Source: Gammaproteobacteria bacterium
GTDB taxonomy: Bacteria > Pseudomonadota > Gammaproteobacteria > Nitrosococcales > Methylophagaceae
Length of the DNA stretch: 59,703 nucleotides
Assembly (NCBI GenBank): GCA_029210875.1
Contig: JARGFJ010000011.1
Coordinates: forward strand, 1-59,703
Reading direction: 5' to 3'
The notes beneath the pieces are model-generated. The model was not told the DNA's origin. It worked only from the letters and a program-made list of their open reading frames with translations, and did no database searches. A program made the position numbers and the translations under genes. Of the stretch, positions 16,475 through 25,959 are shown in pieces; the first letter of the stretch is position 1, and every line of letters starts with the position of its first letter.

Positions 16475-17797
16475 CTATTTTGGAAATGTAATCACGATTT
16501 TTAAACCACCTAAGTCGGCACAACGATCTAAAGAAATCGTAGCATGATGAATGCTAACAATATGTTTCACAATGGCTAAGCCAAGACCACAACCAACGGT
16601 GCCTGAATCATGTTGGTCACCTTTTCCACGGTAAAAACGCTCAAACACTCGATCATAATCATGCTCTTCAACACCTGGTCCAGAGTCTTCAATTACTAGC
16701 TTAACTGATTGATTATTTTGGAAAATACCGATCCTTATTTCACTACTGTCAGGTGTATATTTACTTGCATTTAGAATAACGTTATCGAGCAATGTTTCAA
16801 GTGCAAATTTATTACCTTTAATCAAGCATTTTTCTTCACCAACCATACTTATTTGTTGCTGTTTTAATGCTATTTGATCATAGTGTTTAGCGATAACGTG
16901 TTGGCTGATAGCACATAAATCGAGTGGCGTTAATTTCATTAGAGGTTGATCTGGTGAATGGCGATACAATGCAAGAATTTGTTCAATAACATGCCCCATA
17001 CGATCAATACCTAAAGCCAGTGATTCTATTTCTTGGTCATTAAATTTATGAGCTGTCTGAAGATTATGCACTTGTACTTTTAATGCGCTAATGGGCGTAC
17101 GTAGTTCATGAGCCGCATCAGTTGAAAATTGCTGTTCTCGCAAAAAAGCAGCATTTAATCTATCGAGCAAAGCATTAGTTGTTGTGACCAATTGAGTTAA
17201 TTCTTTAGGCGTTTCTCGCATAACGACTGGGCTTAAATCATCTGCTTGTTTATTGTTAAGCTGTTCAGATAATTCACGTAGTGGTTTCAAACCTAAGCCG
17301 ATTGCCACCCAAATAATTAATGCGGCAACCGGAATCGCTAACACAATCGGAATAATTGATGCTAAAACAACGTTTTCGGCTAGGGTATAACGAATATCAT
17401 CCCTTTCTCCAACGATGATCCAGCGATTTAGTGTAGTGTCTTGTAAGGTATAACTGCGCCAACGGTAACCTGAAAAATTAATATCGTTGAAAGGACTGTC
17501 ATTATCAATATCAAATAACTGTATGAGTGGCGCGTTATTTGAATGTGCAAGTAGCATAAAGTCATCTGACCAGATTTGAAAGAATACACCGGGCGATAAT
17601 TCAAACACACCAGCAGTTCGGGGTTGCGTATCCTGATTTGCGTTAGCAATAATCCCTGCTATATTTTTTAATCGATCATCAAATAATTGCTGTGCCTTTT
17701 CAATACTGGATTGATACCCCTTTAATAAAGATACAAAAGTAACCAGCGTAATGATGGCTAACAGTGCTAATAATAAATATGTACGAATCGACCTCAT
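16475..17797 (-). CDS. Sensor histidine kinase, QseC/PmrB type
   Basis: This 440-residue membrane kinase has an N-terminal helix, a periplasmic domain of about 110 residues, a second helix near 150 and a HAMP-like segment. The H-box is FSTDAAHELRTPISALKVQV, and N, G1 and G2 boxes follow (NASKYTP, DSGPGVEE, GLGLAIV). Its overlap of 4 bases with the response regulator makes them a pair. Such pairs sense metals, acidic pH or adrenergic-like signals and often control eptA-type genes; the signal here is unknown. Confidence 0.88.
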   Translation of the reverse strand: MRSIRTYLLLALLAIITLVTFVSLLKGYQSSIEKAQQLFDDRLKNIAGIIANANQDTQPRTAGVFELSPGVFFQIWSDDFMLLAHSNNAPLIQLFDIDNDSPFNDINFSGYRWRSYTLQDTTLNRWIIVGERDDIRYTLAENVVLASIIPIVLAIPVAALIIWVAIGLGLKPLRELSEQLNNKQADDLSPVVMRETPKELTQLVTTTNALLDRLNAAFLREQQFSTDAAHELRTPISALKVQVHNLQTAHKFNDQEIESLALGIDRMGHVIEQILALYRHSPDQPLMKLTPLDLCAISQHVIAKHYDQIALKQQQISMVGEEKCLIKGNKFALETLLDNVILNASKYTPDSSEIRIGIFQNNQSVKLVIEDSGPGVEEHDYDRVFERFYRGKGDQHDSGTVGCGLGLAIVKHIVSIHHATISLDRCADLGGLKIVITFPK

Positions 17798-18453
17798 GAT
17801 GGCTTAATAATATAGCCAATGCCACGCAGTGTCTGAATAAAGTGATCAGGTAATTTTTTTCTTAGATGATGAACGTGTACTTCAACGGTATTACTAGCAA
17901 CTTCTTCACCCCAACTATAAAGCTTTGATTCAAGTGCGTCGCGGGTTTGGACTCGTCCTGCATTCTCCATCAGCACCTTTAGTACCATAAATTCACGGCG
18001 TGATAACTCAATATTTGCGTCATCAACAAAGACTTGGTGACTGGCACTATCTAGCCGAACGTTTCCTATGCTTAATCCTGCATGTTTCAACGTACTTGCA
18101 CGACGCTCAAAAACACGTAACCGTGCTAATAATTCATCCACTTCAAACGGTTTGGCTAAGTAATCATCAGCGCCAAGATCTAGGCCAATCACTTTATCTT
18201 CCAACGATGAACGTGCAGTTAAAATCAATACTGGCAATTCTGAACTTAGTTTACGAAGTGCTTTTAAAACCTCAGTGCCATCTATATCCGGTAGTCCTAA
18301 ATCCAAAATAACCATGTCAGGCATGTCTGTTTTAGCAGCATCAACAGCCTGCTTACCACGGGCTACATGATTAACAACAAAATCTTCAGCACGAAGTGTT
18401 TGAGTTAAGGCATGTGCTAATGCCCGATCGTCTTCTATTAATAATATTTGCAT
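17794..18453 (-). CDS. OmpR-family response regulator, QseB/PmrA type
   Basis: This 219-residue protein has a receiver domain with the phosphorylated aspartate at D51 (VILDLGLPDIDG), a conserved lysine in DDYLAKPF, and a C-terminal winged helix (VEVHVHHLRKKL). It is coupled to the kinase. The likely targets are the flanking iron-uptake, eptA and upstream cassette genes, but no repeated operator was found by eye to prove it. Confidence 0.88.
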   Translation of the reverse strand: MQILLIEDDRALAHALTQTLRAEDFVVNHVARGKQAVDAAKTDMPDMVILDLGLPDIDGTEVLKALRKLSSELPVLILTARSSLEDKVIGLDLGADDYLAKPFEVDELLARLRVFERRASTLKHAGLSIGNVRLDSASHQVFVDDANIELSRREFMVLKVLMENAGRVQTRDALESKLYSWGEEVASNTVEVHVHHLRKKLPDHFIQTLRGIGYIIKPS

Positions 18454-18462
18454 TATGCGTAA

Positions 18463-19134
18463 CTAAAAACTGATTCCTGTTGGATTCTTTTTAGGTTTCA
18501 TCAAGGTACGCACCTTATTCAATGAAGCAGCTATTTCATCTTGGCGGCCTTTATCTGCTAACGGTCTATTCGGTCTGGCTGGTGCTTGCTGTGCTTTAAG
18601 TAAAAATTGCTCGGCTTTAGCATAATCACGTTGATCAATTAAAAATTCGCCATAAAAATAATTACTGTCAATGCCATTCGGATTGATTTTAATCGCTTTT
18701 TCTAATAATGCCTGGGCTTTGTCATCATCACCAAAACCAATTGGCCAACCTGGTACTTTAAAATATAAGGTGCCTAAGCTTGTTAAAGCAGAACCAGATA
18801 AGGCATTTTCATCAATTGATAATGCGTGTTCGAGATCGGCTTTAGATGATTTCGCCAGAGACATAGCACCTAACCCCCCTTTTGCTCCTGCAAAACTGGA
18901 TTTAATGATACCTCGCCAAATATAGGCCTCTGCTGCTTTTGGATTATGGTTAACGACATTATCTGCCTGCTGAATCAGCTCTTCAAAAGCCTGATTTTGT
19001 GCTTTGTCTTTTAAGGTATAGTTCACTTGTGCCCAACGTTTTTGTAATTGGTAAACAGCTTCATTGACATCAGCAAAACTTAATTGTGCCAGCGTCAATA
19101 AAAACACGGATAGTGTAAATTGTTTCCATTTCAT
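18463..19134 (-). CDS. Secreted TPR-repeat protein
   Basis: This 223-residue protein has a signal peptide (KQFTLSVFLLTLAQLSFA) and helical TPR-like repeats. Repeat signatures include NPKAAEAYIWRGI, a segment at DLEHALSIDENALSGSALTS, and AQALLEKAIKINPNGIDSNY. It lies 9 bases upstream of the response regulator and 13 bases after the SDR gene, so it links the two parts of the operon. A scaffold role in the periplasm is plausible but not shown. Confidence 0.75.
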   Translation of the reverse strand: MKWKQFTLSVFLLTLAQLSFADVNEAVYQLQKRWAQVNYTLKDKAQNQAFEELIQQADNVVNHNPKAAEAYIWRGIIKSSFAGAKGGLGAMSLAKSSKADLEHALSIDENALSGSALTSLGTLYFKVPGWPIGFGDDDKAQALLEKAIKINPNGIDSNYFYGEFLIDQRDYAKAEQFLLKAQQAPARPNRPLADKGRQDEIAASLNKVRTLMKPKKNPTGISF

Positions 19135-19147
19135 AACTTTATCCTCG

Positions 19148-19933
19148 TTATAAATAACGTTTAATAATCGGTAACTGTTTTAAAATTGATTTATCAACTA
19201 ATGATGGTAATAGACTGTTTATCTTAACAAATAATTTTTCTGGCCAACCAACGTAATAGCTATGATGCCTAGATTGAATGAACTGAATAAAATGTGATGC
19301 CACTTCAGATGGTGCATCCATTTTGCTGCCTAACTCGGTATTCATTGCAACCACTTTATCGGTATTGATTGCTGTTTTTGCTGCTCTCGGAGCAAAGTAT
19401 TTTACGCAAATCATGCTATCAGCAAGTTCTCGGCGTAATGATTCAGTAAAGCCTCGCATACCAAATTTGGTACTGGCATAAAGACTAAACCCGGGAAAAC
19501 CGATACTGCCAAAGGTTGAGCCAACATTCACAATCATTGCCGCTGTTTTAGCATGTAGTAAGGGCAGTAATGCGTTACATAGTTGAATCGGGCTGATTAA
19601 ATTAACAGCAATAACCGATGCAATTCGCGATGCTGTAGTGTTGGCCAATAATGAAAAATCACTGATACCAGCATTATTGATCAGCATATCAATGCCATCT
19701 GGTAGATCCCTGCAAAATGAAACAAGTTGTTGTCGCTGCGTATCATCAGATAAATCAACAGTCTGGCAATGGTGTTGCCCACCTAATTGTTCATTTAAAT
19801 GCGCAAGGGCGTCATTATTACGATCAACTAAAATCAGAGTAGCGCCTGCTGTCGATAATTCATAGGCAATAGCAGATCCTAAGCCACCTGCAGCACCCGT
19901 TAATACAATTGTTTTATTCTTTAAATCAAACAT
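19148..19933 (-). CDS. Short-chain dehydrogenase/reductase (SDR)
   Basis: This 261-residue classical SDR has the cofactor motif TGAAGGLG near residue 12, NNAG in the middle, the catalytic serine in NVGSTFG and YASTK for the Tyr-Lys pair. A hydrophobic C-terminal helix ending in LPIIKRYL suggests membrane association. It is the fourth gene of the T_hemolysin-ligase-di-iron-SDR cassette, 10 bases after the di-iron gene. It probably reduces or oxidises the acyl-derived product; the substrate is unknown. Confidence 0.85.
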   Translation of the reverse strand: MFDLKNKTIVLTGAAGGLGSAIAYELSTAGATLILVDRNNDALAHLNEQLGGQHHCQTVDLSDDTQRQQLVSFCRDLPDGIDMLINNAGISDFSLLANTTASRIASVIAVNLISPIQLCNALLPLLHAKTAAMIVNVGSTFGSIGFPGFSLYASTKFGMRGFTESLRRELADSMICVKYFAPRAAKTAINTDKVVAMNTELGSKMDAPSEVASHFIQFIQSRHHSYYVGWPEKLFVKINSLLPSLVDKSILKQLPIIKRYL

Positions 19934-19943
19934 ATAGCCTATC

Positions 19944-20591
19944 TCAGTTAGTTAGACTTCTAAAAATATCACCATAGAGCTTATAAAAAACAGTAGCACT
20001 ATCAATGATTAATTGTTGCTCTTTGGGATCCTCAATCTTATCCATTAAGCCTTCAAAAAATTTTACATGCTCAATATCTAAAGCACCATGAGAACGTAAA
20101 TAACTAAATGCCTGATCAGGTAAACCTGATGCAAGTTGAATACCAGTAGCTGCACGATCAGCTGTTGTAATGCTGGTGCCTTCTAAAACATGAACCATAC
20201 CAAAAAAACCTAAAGGATTAACCCTGTTTACCATATCATAGGCATAGGCAACCATAAGTTCAGTAGTCAGTTTAGGTTTGCCATGACGTACCGCCTCTTT
20301 ATCAGCTCCACAGGCAGCAATATCATTCAATATCCATTCCTGATGCCCCAGTTCTTCTTCAATATATTCTGCAACCGCATTACGTAGCCATTCTTTTTGT
20401 TCAGGAATACGTGCGCCTACTGCCATCAATAATGGAACAGTATGTTTAACATGATGATAAGCCTCTGTTAAAAACGCGATATAGTCATCCCTTGTAATAT
20501 CACCCATCAATGCTTTACTAATAATTGGCGCAGATAATAATTCGGTTCGTGCCCGCTGGGTGGCGGTATTTAATCTTTCAAAAAAACTCAT
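19944..20591 (-). CDS. Haem-oxygenase-like di-iron oxidase (iron-containing redox enzyme family)
   Basis: This 215-residue all-helical protein is often annotated as TenA-like. The ligand set of non-haem di-iron members of the fold can be picked out: E43, E80 and H83 (EExxH-like EEELGH), E137 (HVLEG), and H168, D172 and H175 (SHGALDIEH). Characterised relatives include UndA, which turns fatty acids into terminal alkenes, and several N-oxygenases. Its place 1 base from an acyl-AMP ligase suggests a fatty-acid-derived substrate. Assignment to the superfamily is good; the reaction is inferred. Confidence 0.75.
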   Translation of the reverse strand: MSFFERLNTATQRARTELLSAPIISKALMGDITRDDYIAFLTEAYHHVKHTVPLLMAVGARIPEQKEWLRNAVAEYIEEELGHQEWILNDIAACGADKEAVRHGKPKLTTELMVAYAYDMVNRVNPLGFFGMVHVLEGTSITTADRAATGIQLASGLPDQAFSYLRSHGALDIEHVKFFEGLMDKIEDPKEQQLIIDSATVFYKLYGDIFRSLTN

Positions 20592-22069
20592 TAAGCGTGT
20601 CCTTGATAAAGTGAATCTATTTTATGCTGGAAATGTGACAATATTGCAATTCTAACGGGTCGCCCATTTGACGTGATCAAACCTTGTTCGAATGTAAGCG
20701 GTTTGATTAATCGAATCCACTGTTTTATGTTGGCGTAATCGGGTAAACCACGATTAACATGATCAATCCATAATTGAATCGACTCATTCGTTGTTGTGTT
20801 GTCACGTGGCATGACTAAGGCAATACAAAATGGCTTGGCATCACCAAATACAACACATTGTTGTAATAAACCATTTGATAACAACTCACTTTCTATCCAC
20901 TCTGGATTGATGTTTCGCCCAAAACTGGAAATAAGCAGGTTCTTTTTACGACCTTCAATCTGTAAAAAACCATCTTGATCCAGCTTGCCAAGATCACCGG
21001 TAGCAACCTGTGTCTGATACCAACTATCAGGTTGATCGATATAACCTAAAAACGTATTGCCACTGACGATAATCTCACCCTTTTCAATCGAAACCTGACA
21101 AGGGGGCAAGACTTTGCCAATGGAGTCTATCCTGGAAGCACTTGGTGTATTTAAACTGACCACTGAACAACATTCAGATAAGCCGTATCCCTGATATACA
21201 GGTAAACCACATTGCTGCGCTTGCTCAAGTAATGTTGTAGCTACTCGGCTACCTCCTACAGCAATGAATTTCAACGAGCCTGGAGCTTGCCAGCCTTGTT
21301 TTACTGCACCGACCAGCGCTAGCAATAACTCTGGCAATACGATCAGACTATCAGGTTGAAAATGAGAAATAGCGGACAGGAATGTGGTTAAATCAAAGCC
21401 ACTATTGCCATTAAATCCGAGTGTTGACTGAGAAACAGCAATAACAACACCACCTGAAAGTAACGGTGTGTAGATGCCACCAATATTTTCTAATAATGTA
21501 CTAAATGGCAAAATACCAAGATGGCGGATCTGTGTTTGTTCACTTGCTTGTAATAATGACTCAGCAACGATGATTTGCTGATCGTTGCTTAAACAGACAC
21601 CTTTAGGTTGTCCAGTCGATCCCGATGTAAATGTTATTTTGCCAGTAGCCGCAGGCAGAGTAACTTTTTTTCTATCATCACAAAGCTCAATCACAAATCC
21701 GTTGAGATTAATGTCACTCGCATTCGACAAACTTAGCAGTTGCGACAAAAGATCGTCTTTTTGATGAATAATGGCTGTCGTACCAGCACTGGCAATGGCA
21801 TGTTGTAGTTGTTGCTGTGAGAAGAATAACGGAAGTGGTAATAAGGTAATATCAGCAAGACGACTTGCCAAATCGATAATGACCCATGCCGGGCTATTAT
21901 CGGCATAGAGTGCTACAACACCATCTTTATAGGCATGAAGTTGATGACTGAGTGCTATAACCGAATTATAAAGCTCAGCCCAACTATAGCTGTTATGGTC
22001 ACCGATTAATGCCAATGCATTAGGTTTTTGAATGGAATATTCGGTAATGCAAGACCAAAAATGTGTCAT
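20591..22069 (-). CDS. AMP-forming acyl ligase (ANL superfamily)
   Basis: This 492-residue adenylating enzyme has the P-loop-like motif TFTSGSTGQPKGVCLSN, the GYGLSECC motif, the TGDLGKLDQDGFLQIEGR segment and the hinge region with RKKNLLISSFGRNI. It probably activates a fatty acid to the acyl-AMP and then acyl-CoA. It is somewhat shorter than standard long-chain acyl-CoA synthetases (about 550-560). It overlaps the T_hemolysin-type gene by 4 bases and the di-iron gene by 1, so the three should be made together. Confidence 0.85.
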   Translation of the reverse strand: MTHFWSCITEYSIQKPNALALIGDHNSYSWAELYNSVIALSHQLHAYKDGVVALYADNSPAWVIIDLASRLADITLLPLPLFFSQQQLQHAIASAGTTAIIHQKDDLLSQLLSLSNASDINLNGFVIELCDDRKKVTLPAATGKITFTSGSTGQPKGVCLSNDQQIIVAESLLQASEQTQIRHLGILPFSTLLENIGGIYTPLLSGGVVIAVSQSTLGFNGNSGFDLTTFLSAISHFQPDSLIVLPELLLALVGAVKQGWQAPGSLKFIAVGGSRVATTLLEQAQQCGLPVYQGYGLSECCSVVSLNTPSASRIDSIGKVLPPCQVSIEKGEIIVSGNTFLGYIDQPDSWYQTQVATGDLGKLDQDGFLQIEGRKKNLLISSFGRNINPEWIESELLSNGLLQQCVVFGDAKPFCIALVMPRDNTTTNESIQLWIDHVNRGLPDYANIKQWIRLIKPLTFEQGLITSNGRPVRIAILSHFQHKIDSLYQGHA

Positions 22070-22779
22070 GAAATTTTTAGCTGTCTCGCCATGTCATTGA
22101 TCGTGTTACGGTAATTTTCTAACATGAAATTAATCACATCATTTGTTCTAAGTACATCGATCGCAGAGTCTAAGTTTCCAGCTAATACCTTTGGTTGATT
22201 GTTGTAATAGCTGCCCCAGGAATCACCATGATCACTAAGACGCTGTGGATCAGCATCACATAATACTAGTGTGTCTAAATTCAGTTTAGATAGGATTTGT
22301 TGAACATGTTTGGTTGCCGTAAATACGACCCACTCGAATCCTGCTTGCTCAAGAATGGCAACTATAAGTATGAATAAGGTTTGACTTGAACCTCTACGAC
22401 TTGAGGTTAAATTACCAATTTCTACTATTTTATTTCTAGCGATTGGCTGTGACATTAACTCGGCTATAACAGCTTCAATAGCATCATCAAGGTAATTTTC
22501 CAAAAATAATGGTGTGATCGAGTTTGCTGGTTGAAAGCCAACAGCAGCCGACAGAGCACCGTTGATTTGTGTTGATAACAGGTAAGGCAAGAAGTGTGTC
22601 ACTTTCGCTTGGTAACTCACATTAAAACGTTCAGATATATAGGTTTCAATGCTATTTCGAGAAGCCGATAAAGGACCATCCAATCGTATTGGCAACAGCG
22701 GTAACAACAGACGTTGACGAGATAAATTTCGTTGTTGGCGTCTTCGTTCAGTGAGTGCTGATGTGTTTACTGCTTCCAT
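22066..22779 (-). CDS. Thermostable hemolysin family protein (PF12261, GNAT-like)
   Basis: This 237-residue protein carries the family hallmarks EIGNLTSSRRGSSQTLFI, FEWVVFTATKHVQQIL and SWGSYYNNQPKVLAGNL. The name comes from a Vibrio haemolysin; the fold is related to acetyl/acyl transferases, and there is no signal peptide here. Given its coupling to an acyl ligase, an acyltransferase role is more likely than cell lysis. It is the first gene of the cassette, 81 bases after the RND transporter, and that gap holds no clear promoter or terminator. Confidence 0.78.
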   Translation of the reverse strand: MEAVNTSALTERRRQQRNLSRQRLLLPLLPIRLDGPLSASRNSIETYISERFNVSYQAKVTHFLPYLLSTQINGALSAAVGFQPANSITPLFLENYLDDAIEAVIAELMSQPIARNKIVEIGNLTSSRRGSSQTLFILIVAILEQAGFEWVVFTATKHVQQILSKLNLDTLVLCDADPQRLSDHGDSWGSYYNNQPKVLAGNLDSAIDVLRTNDVINFMLENYRNTINDMARQLKIS

Positions 22780-22860
22780 AGAAAGCCTTACATTAATTTA
22801 ATATACAGCTCAAATTTTAGTTACTATTTCTTAAAACAATCTTAATAATAATAAATTTAC

Positions 22861-25800
22861 CTAAGCTTTAAAGCTGTCAGCAACACTTTCATGTACTGAC
22901 AGTAAAGCAGGAATGACAATTAATACCAATACCGTTGAGAACATTAATCCAAAGGAAATGGATACAGCCATAGGAATTAAAAATTGGGCTTGCATCGAGG
23001 TTTCAAATAATAACGGTGTTAATCCACCTATCGTTGTGAGTGATGTCAGTAATACCGCTCTCAGTCTTTGGGCTGCCGAATTAACAATTGCCTCATCTGT
23101 TGCTATGCCCTTTTCACGTTGATGTTTGAAAAAGGTCACGAGAATAATGGAATCATTGACGACAATACCTGACAATCCAAAAATACCGAATAGCGACAAG
23201 ATAGTTAAATCAATCCCCATAATCCAGTGACCAAACAAAGCGCCAATTAAACCAAAAGGTATTGCGGTCATAACGACAAGCGGCCAACCATAGGAAGAAA
23301 ATACCCAGGCTAAAATCAGATAGATCAGAATAAATGCCAAAATAAGACCTTGTTTCATATCACCCATCGTATCGGCTTGTTCTTCAGCACGACCTTCATA
23401 AGCAACACTGACACCATAACGCGATATTAGATCTGGAATTAGAGTCTGTTGTATGTCGTTAATAATAAGGTTGCTGTTATTAAGCGTTGAATCAACCGTT
23501 GCAGTAATGTGAATCGCTAACTGACTATCGGTATGTCTTAATACATCAAAGCCGCGTCTTGCTTCAAAATCAACCACACTGGTTAATGGTGCACTGCCAC
23601 CATTAGGTAAGCGAATCATGAAGTTTTCCAAGGTTGAAAGCGTATTACGTTCACTATCAGGTAACATAACGCGAACTTCGACCTCATCATCACCATCCTG
23701 GAAAATTTGTACAAGTTGACCATCAAATGCCGCGCGTAATTGTTGGCCGACATTATTTGCTGTCAGACCTAATACGTCGCCCTGCCCTTTAACATGATAG
23801 ATAAGTTGTTCCTGGCCATAAGGCATATCATCTTCGATTGCACTGACACCGGGATAGTGTTTCAAGGCTTCAGCAACCTCATAGGCCGCTTTTTTTAATG
23901 TTTCAGCATCTGCACCACTCAAACGAATGTCAATATCACTGCCGGGAGGACCGGTGCGACGTTCTGATATGGTAAATGTTTCGATGCCAGCCGGTAATGT
24001 GATGTTTTGTCTCCAAACACGCAAAAACTCACTGTTACGAACATCACGGTGATCTGGTGATACCAACTCAACCTGAACTGAACCAAAACGCTCATCAACC
24101 TGTGAAGAACTACGTTGGCCAGCAGTGCTGGCACTGCCAACACGTGTGACAGCTACTTCAACCAGCTCAGGACCAAGTTCATTTTTAGTGAGTTCTAATG
24201 CATCGTTAACATGTTGAAGAAATGCTTCAACTTTTGATGAAGGCGTACCGGCAGTGAAACGTGCATTAGCATTGATATTGGTACCTTCTGGTGAAGGGAA
24301 GAAAGTGAAATGTACCCTGCCTCCAGCCAATAAACTGATTGTCAGGATCAATAAGGCTAATGCCATACTAATGGTTACCCAACGATGTTTAACCGCTGCA
24401 ACAACAATAGGCCTGAATAAATCATCACGTAAAAAATTGAATTTTTGATCTAAGTAATGCCTGAAAGGTTTTGGATCGGCATGGTGAATTTTATGAAAAG
24501 CATGGCGTAAATGACCAGGCAAGATTAAGAAACTTTCAAACAGAGAAGCAATAATGACGCAGATCACGACAAAAGGAATATCAAACAAGATATTACCCAT
24601 GGTGCCGCCAATCAGCATCAAGGGTAAAAATGACGAAATAGTGGTCAGAGAAGATGAAATAACGGGGGCCAACATTCGTCTGGCACCACCTTCAGCAGCT
24701 TCAAGAGAATGTTCGCCACTTTGATAATGTGCCAAACCATCTTCACCGACGACGATAGCATCATCAACGATGATACCAAGTGCCATGATTAAGCCAAATA
24801 GACTGATCATGTTAATGCTACCACCAAATAAATACATAACAAATAAGGTGGCCATAAACGAGATGGGAATACCTAGGGCTACCCATAAGGCAACACGCCC
24901 ATGCAGGAATAAGAACAAGATAACAATTACTAAAATCAAACCGCCTAAGCCATTGCTTAGTAATAAATTCATCCGTTCTTTAATTAACTTCCAACTGGCG
25001 TCATAGATTTCGATAGTGACACCTTGTGGTAATTGCGATTTATTATCTTGCAACCATTGGTCTAAAATAGTGGCTGATTTAAGTGAATCGGCATTTTCTG
25101 TGCGTTGTAGTTCAATTTCAACAGCAGGTTTGCCTTGATAATACACCGACACTTGTTTACGCATGGGGCGGCGTTCAACATCAGCGACATCACCCAAATA
25201 CAATAAACCACCGTTATAATCAGCTTTGAGTGGTAATTGAGCAAAGGTCAGCGCGTCACGACGTTGGTCCAAACTACGTAACTGTCGAGCAGTATCATCA
25301 TTGCCAATTTCACCTGCTGGCAGATCTCGGCTAAGCTCACTGACACGTTGACCGACATCTGCCAAACTCATGCCCAGGGATTCTAATTGCCTGGTTGACA
25401 TCTGAATCGCGATTTCTTCTTTAGGTAATCCAGTAATACTAATTCTGGAAATGCCTCTATCAAGTAGATCATGTTCAATCTTATGCACTAAGTGACGAAG
25501 CTCACCTAACGATCCATCCGTTGTGATAAGCATACGTGCCACACCTTCATAGCGAGTAACCAACGTAACTTCAGGGGTTTCCGAATCACTCGGTAAATTA
25601 CGCAGTTGAGCCACTTGATCTTTGACTTGATCAAGCGCCTTACCCATATCAGTGCCTTCTTCAAAGGTTAAGGTCACTACTGACATGCCGTAGGATGAGG
25701 TTGAGGTCATTTTGTCAACAAAATCGATAGAACGTAGCTCTTGCTCTACTCGACTTGAAATTGCATCTTCAACATCTTCAGCACTCGCTCCACGCCATTC

Positions 25801-25959
25801 AACTCTGACATTAATAATGTCGAGAGCAAAGGTGGGGAAAAACTGAGTGTTGAGACGTATAAGTGAAGTTAAACCAGCCAGAATCATGATGATCATCAGC
25901 AGGTTTGCGGCAACCTTATGTTGTGCAAATAAGGCTATGAAATCATTATGTTTAGTCAT
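22861..25959 (-). CDS. RND efflux transporter, HAE1/AcrB-like
   Basis: This 1032-residue inner-membrane pump has 12 helices and two large periplasmic loops. The charged membrane motif GIIVDDAIVVGED that carries the proton-relay aspartates is present, together with the duplicated FGLSGIVVNDSIIL segment in the second half. It overlaps its adaptor gene by 8 bases. No outer-membrane channel gene follows, so a shared TolC-type channel is expected. It precedes the T_hemolysin cassette and could export its product, but this is inference. Confidence 0.92.
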   Translation of the reverse strand: MTKHNDFIALFAQHKVAANLLMIIMILAGLTSLIRLNTQFFPTFALDIINVRVEWRGASAEDVEDAISSRVEQELRSIDFVDKMTSTSSYGMSVVTLTFEEGTDMGKALDQVKDQVAQLRNLPSDSETPEVTLVTRYEGVARMLITTDGSLGELRHLVHKIEHDLLDRGISRISITGLPKEEIAIQMSTRQLESLGMSLADVGQRVSELSRDLPAGEIGNDDTARQLRSLDQRRDALTFAQLPLKADYNGGLLYLGDVADVERRPMRKQVSVYYQGKPAVEIELQRTENADSLKSATILDQWLQDNKSQLPQGVTIEIYDASWKLIKERMNLLLSNGLGGLILVIVILFLFLHGRVALWVALGIPISFMATLFVMYLFGGSINMISLFGLIMALGIIVDDAIVVGEDGLAHYQSGEHSLEAAEGGARRMLAPVISSSLTTISSFLPLMLIGGTMGNILFDIPFVVICVIIASLFESFLILPGHLRHAFHKIHHADPKPFRHYLDQKFNFLRDDLFRPIVVAAVKHRWVTISMALALLILTISLLAGGRVHFTFFPSPEGTNINANARFTAGTPSSKVEAFLQHVNDALELTKNELGPELVEVAVTRVGSASTAGQRSSSQVDERFGSVQVELVSPDHRDVRNSEFLRVWRQNITLPAGIETFTISERRTGPPGSDIDIRLSGADAETLKKAAYEVAEALKHYPGVSAIEDDMPYGQEQLIYHVKGQGDVLGLTANNVGQQLRAAFDGQLVQIFQDGDDEVEVRVMLPDSERNTLSTLENFMIRLPNGGSAPLTSVVDFEARRGFDVLRHTDSQLAIHITATVDSTLNNSNLIINDIQQTLIPDLISRYGVSVAYEGRAEEQADTMGDMKQGLILAFILIYLILAWVFSSYGWPLVVMTAIPFGLIGALFGHWIMGIDLTILSLFGIFGLSGIVVNDSIILVTFFKHQREKGIATDEAIVNSAAQRLRAVLLTSLTTIGGLTPLLFETSMQAQFLIPMAVSISFGLMFSTVLVLIVIPALLSVHESVADSFKA

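Noticed and set aside
22066..22779. Secreted pore-forming haemolysin role
   Set aside because: There is no signal peptide or membrane-inserting segment; the family name comes from one Vibrio protein.
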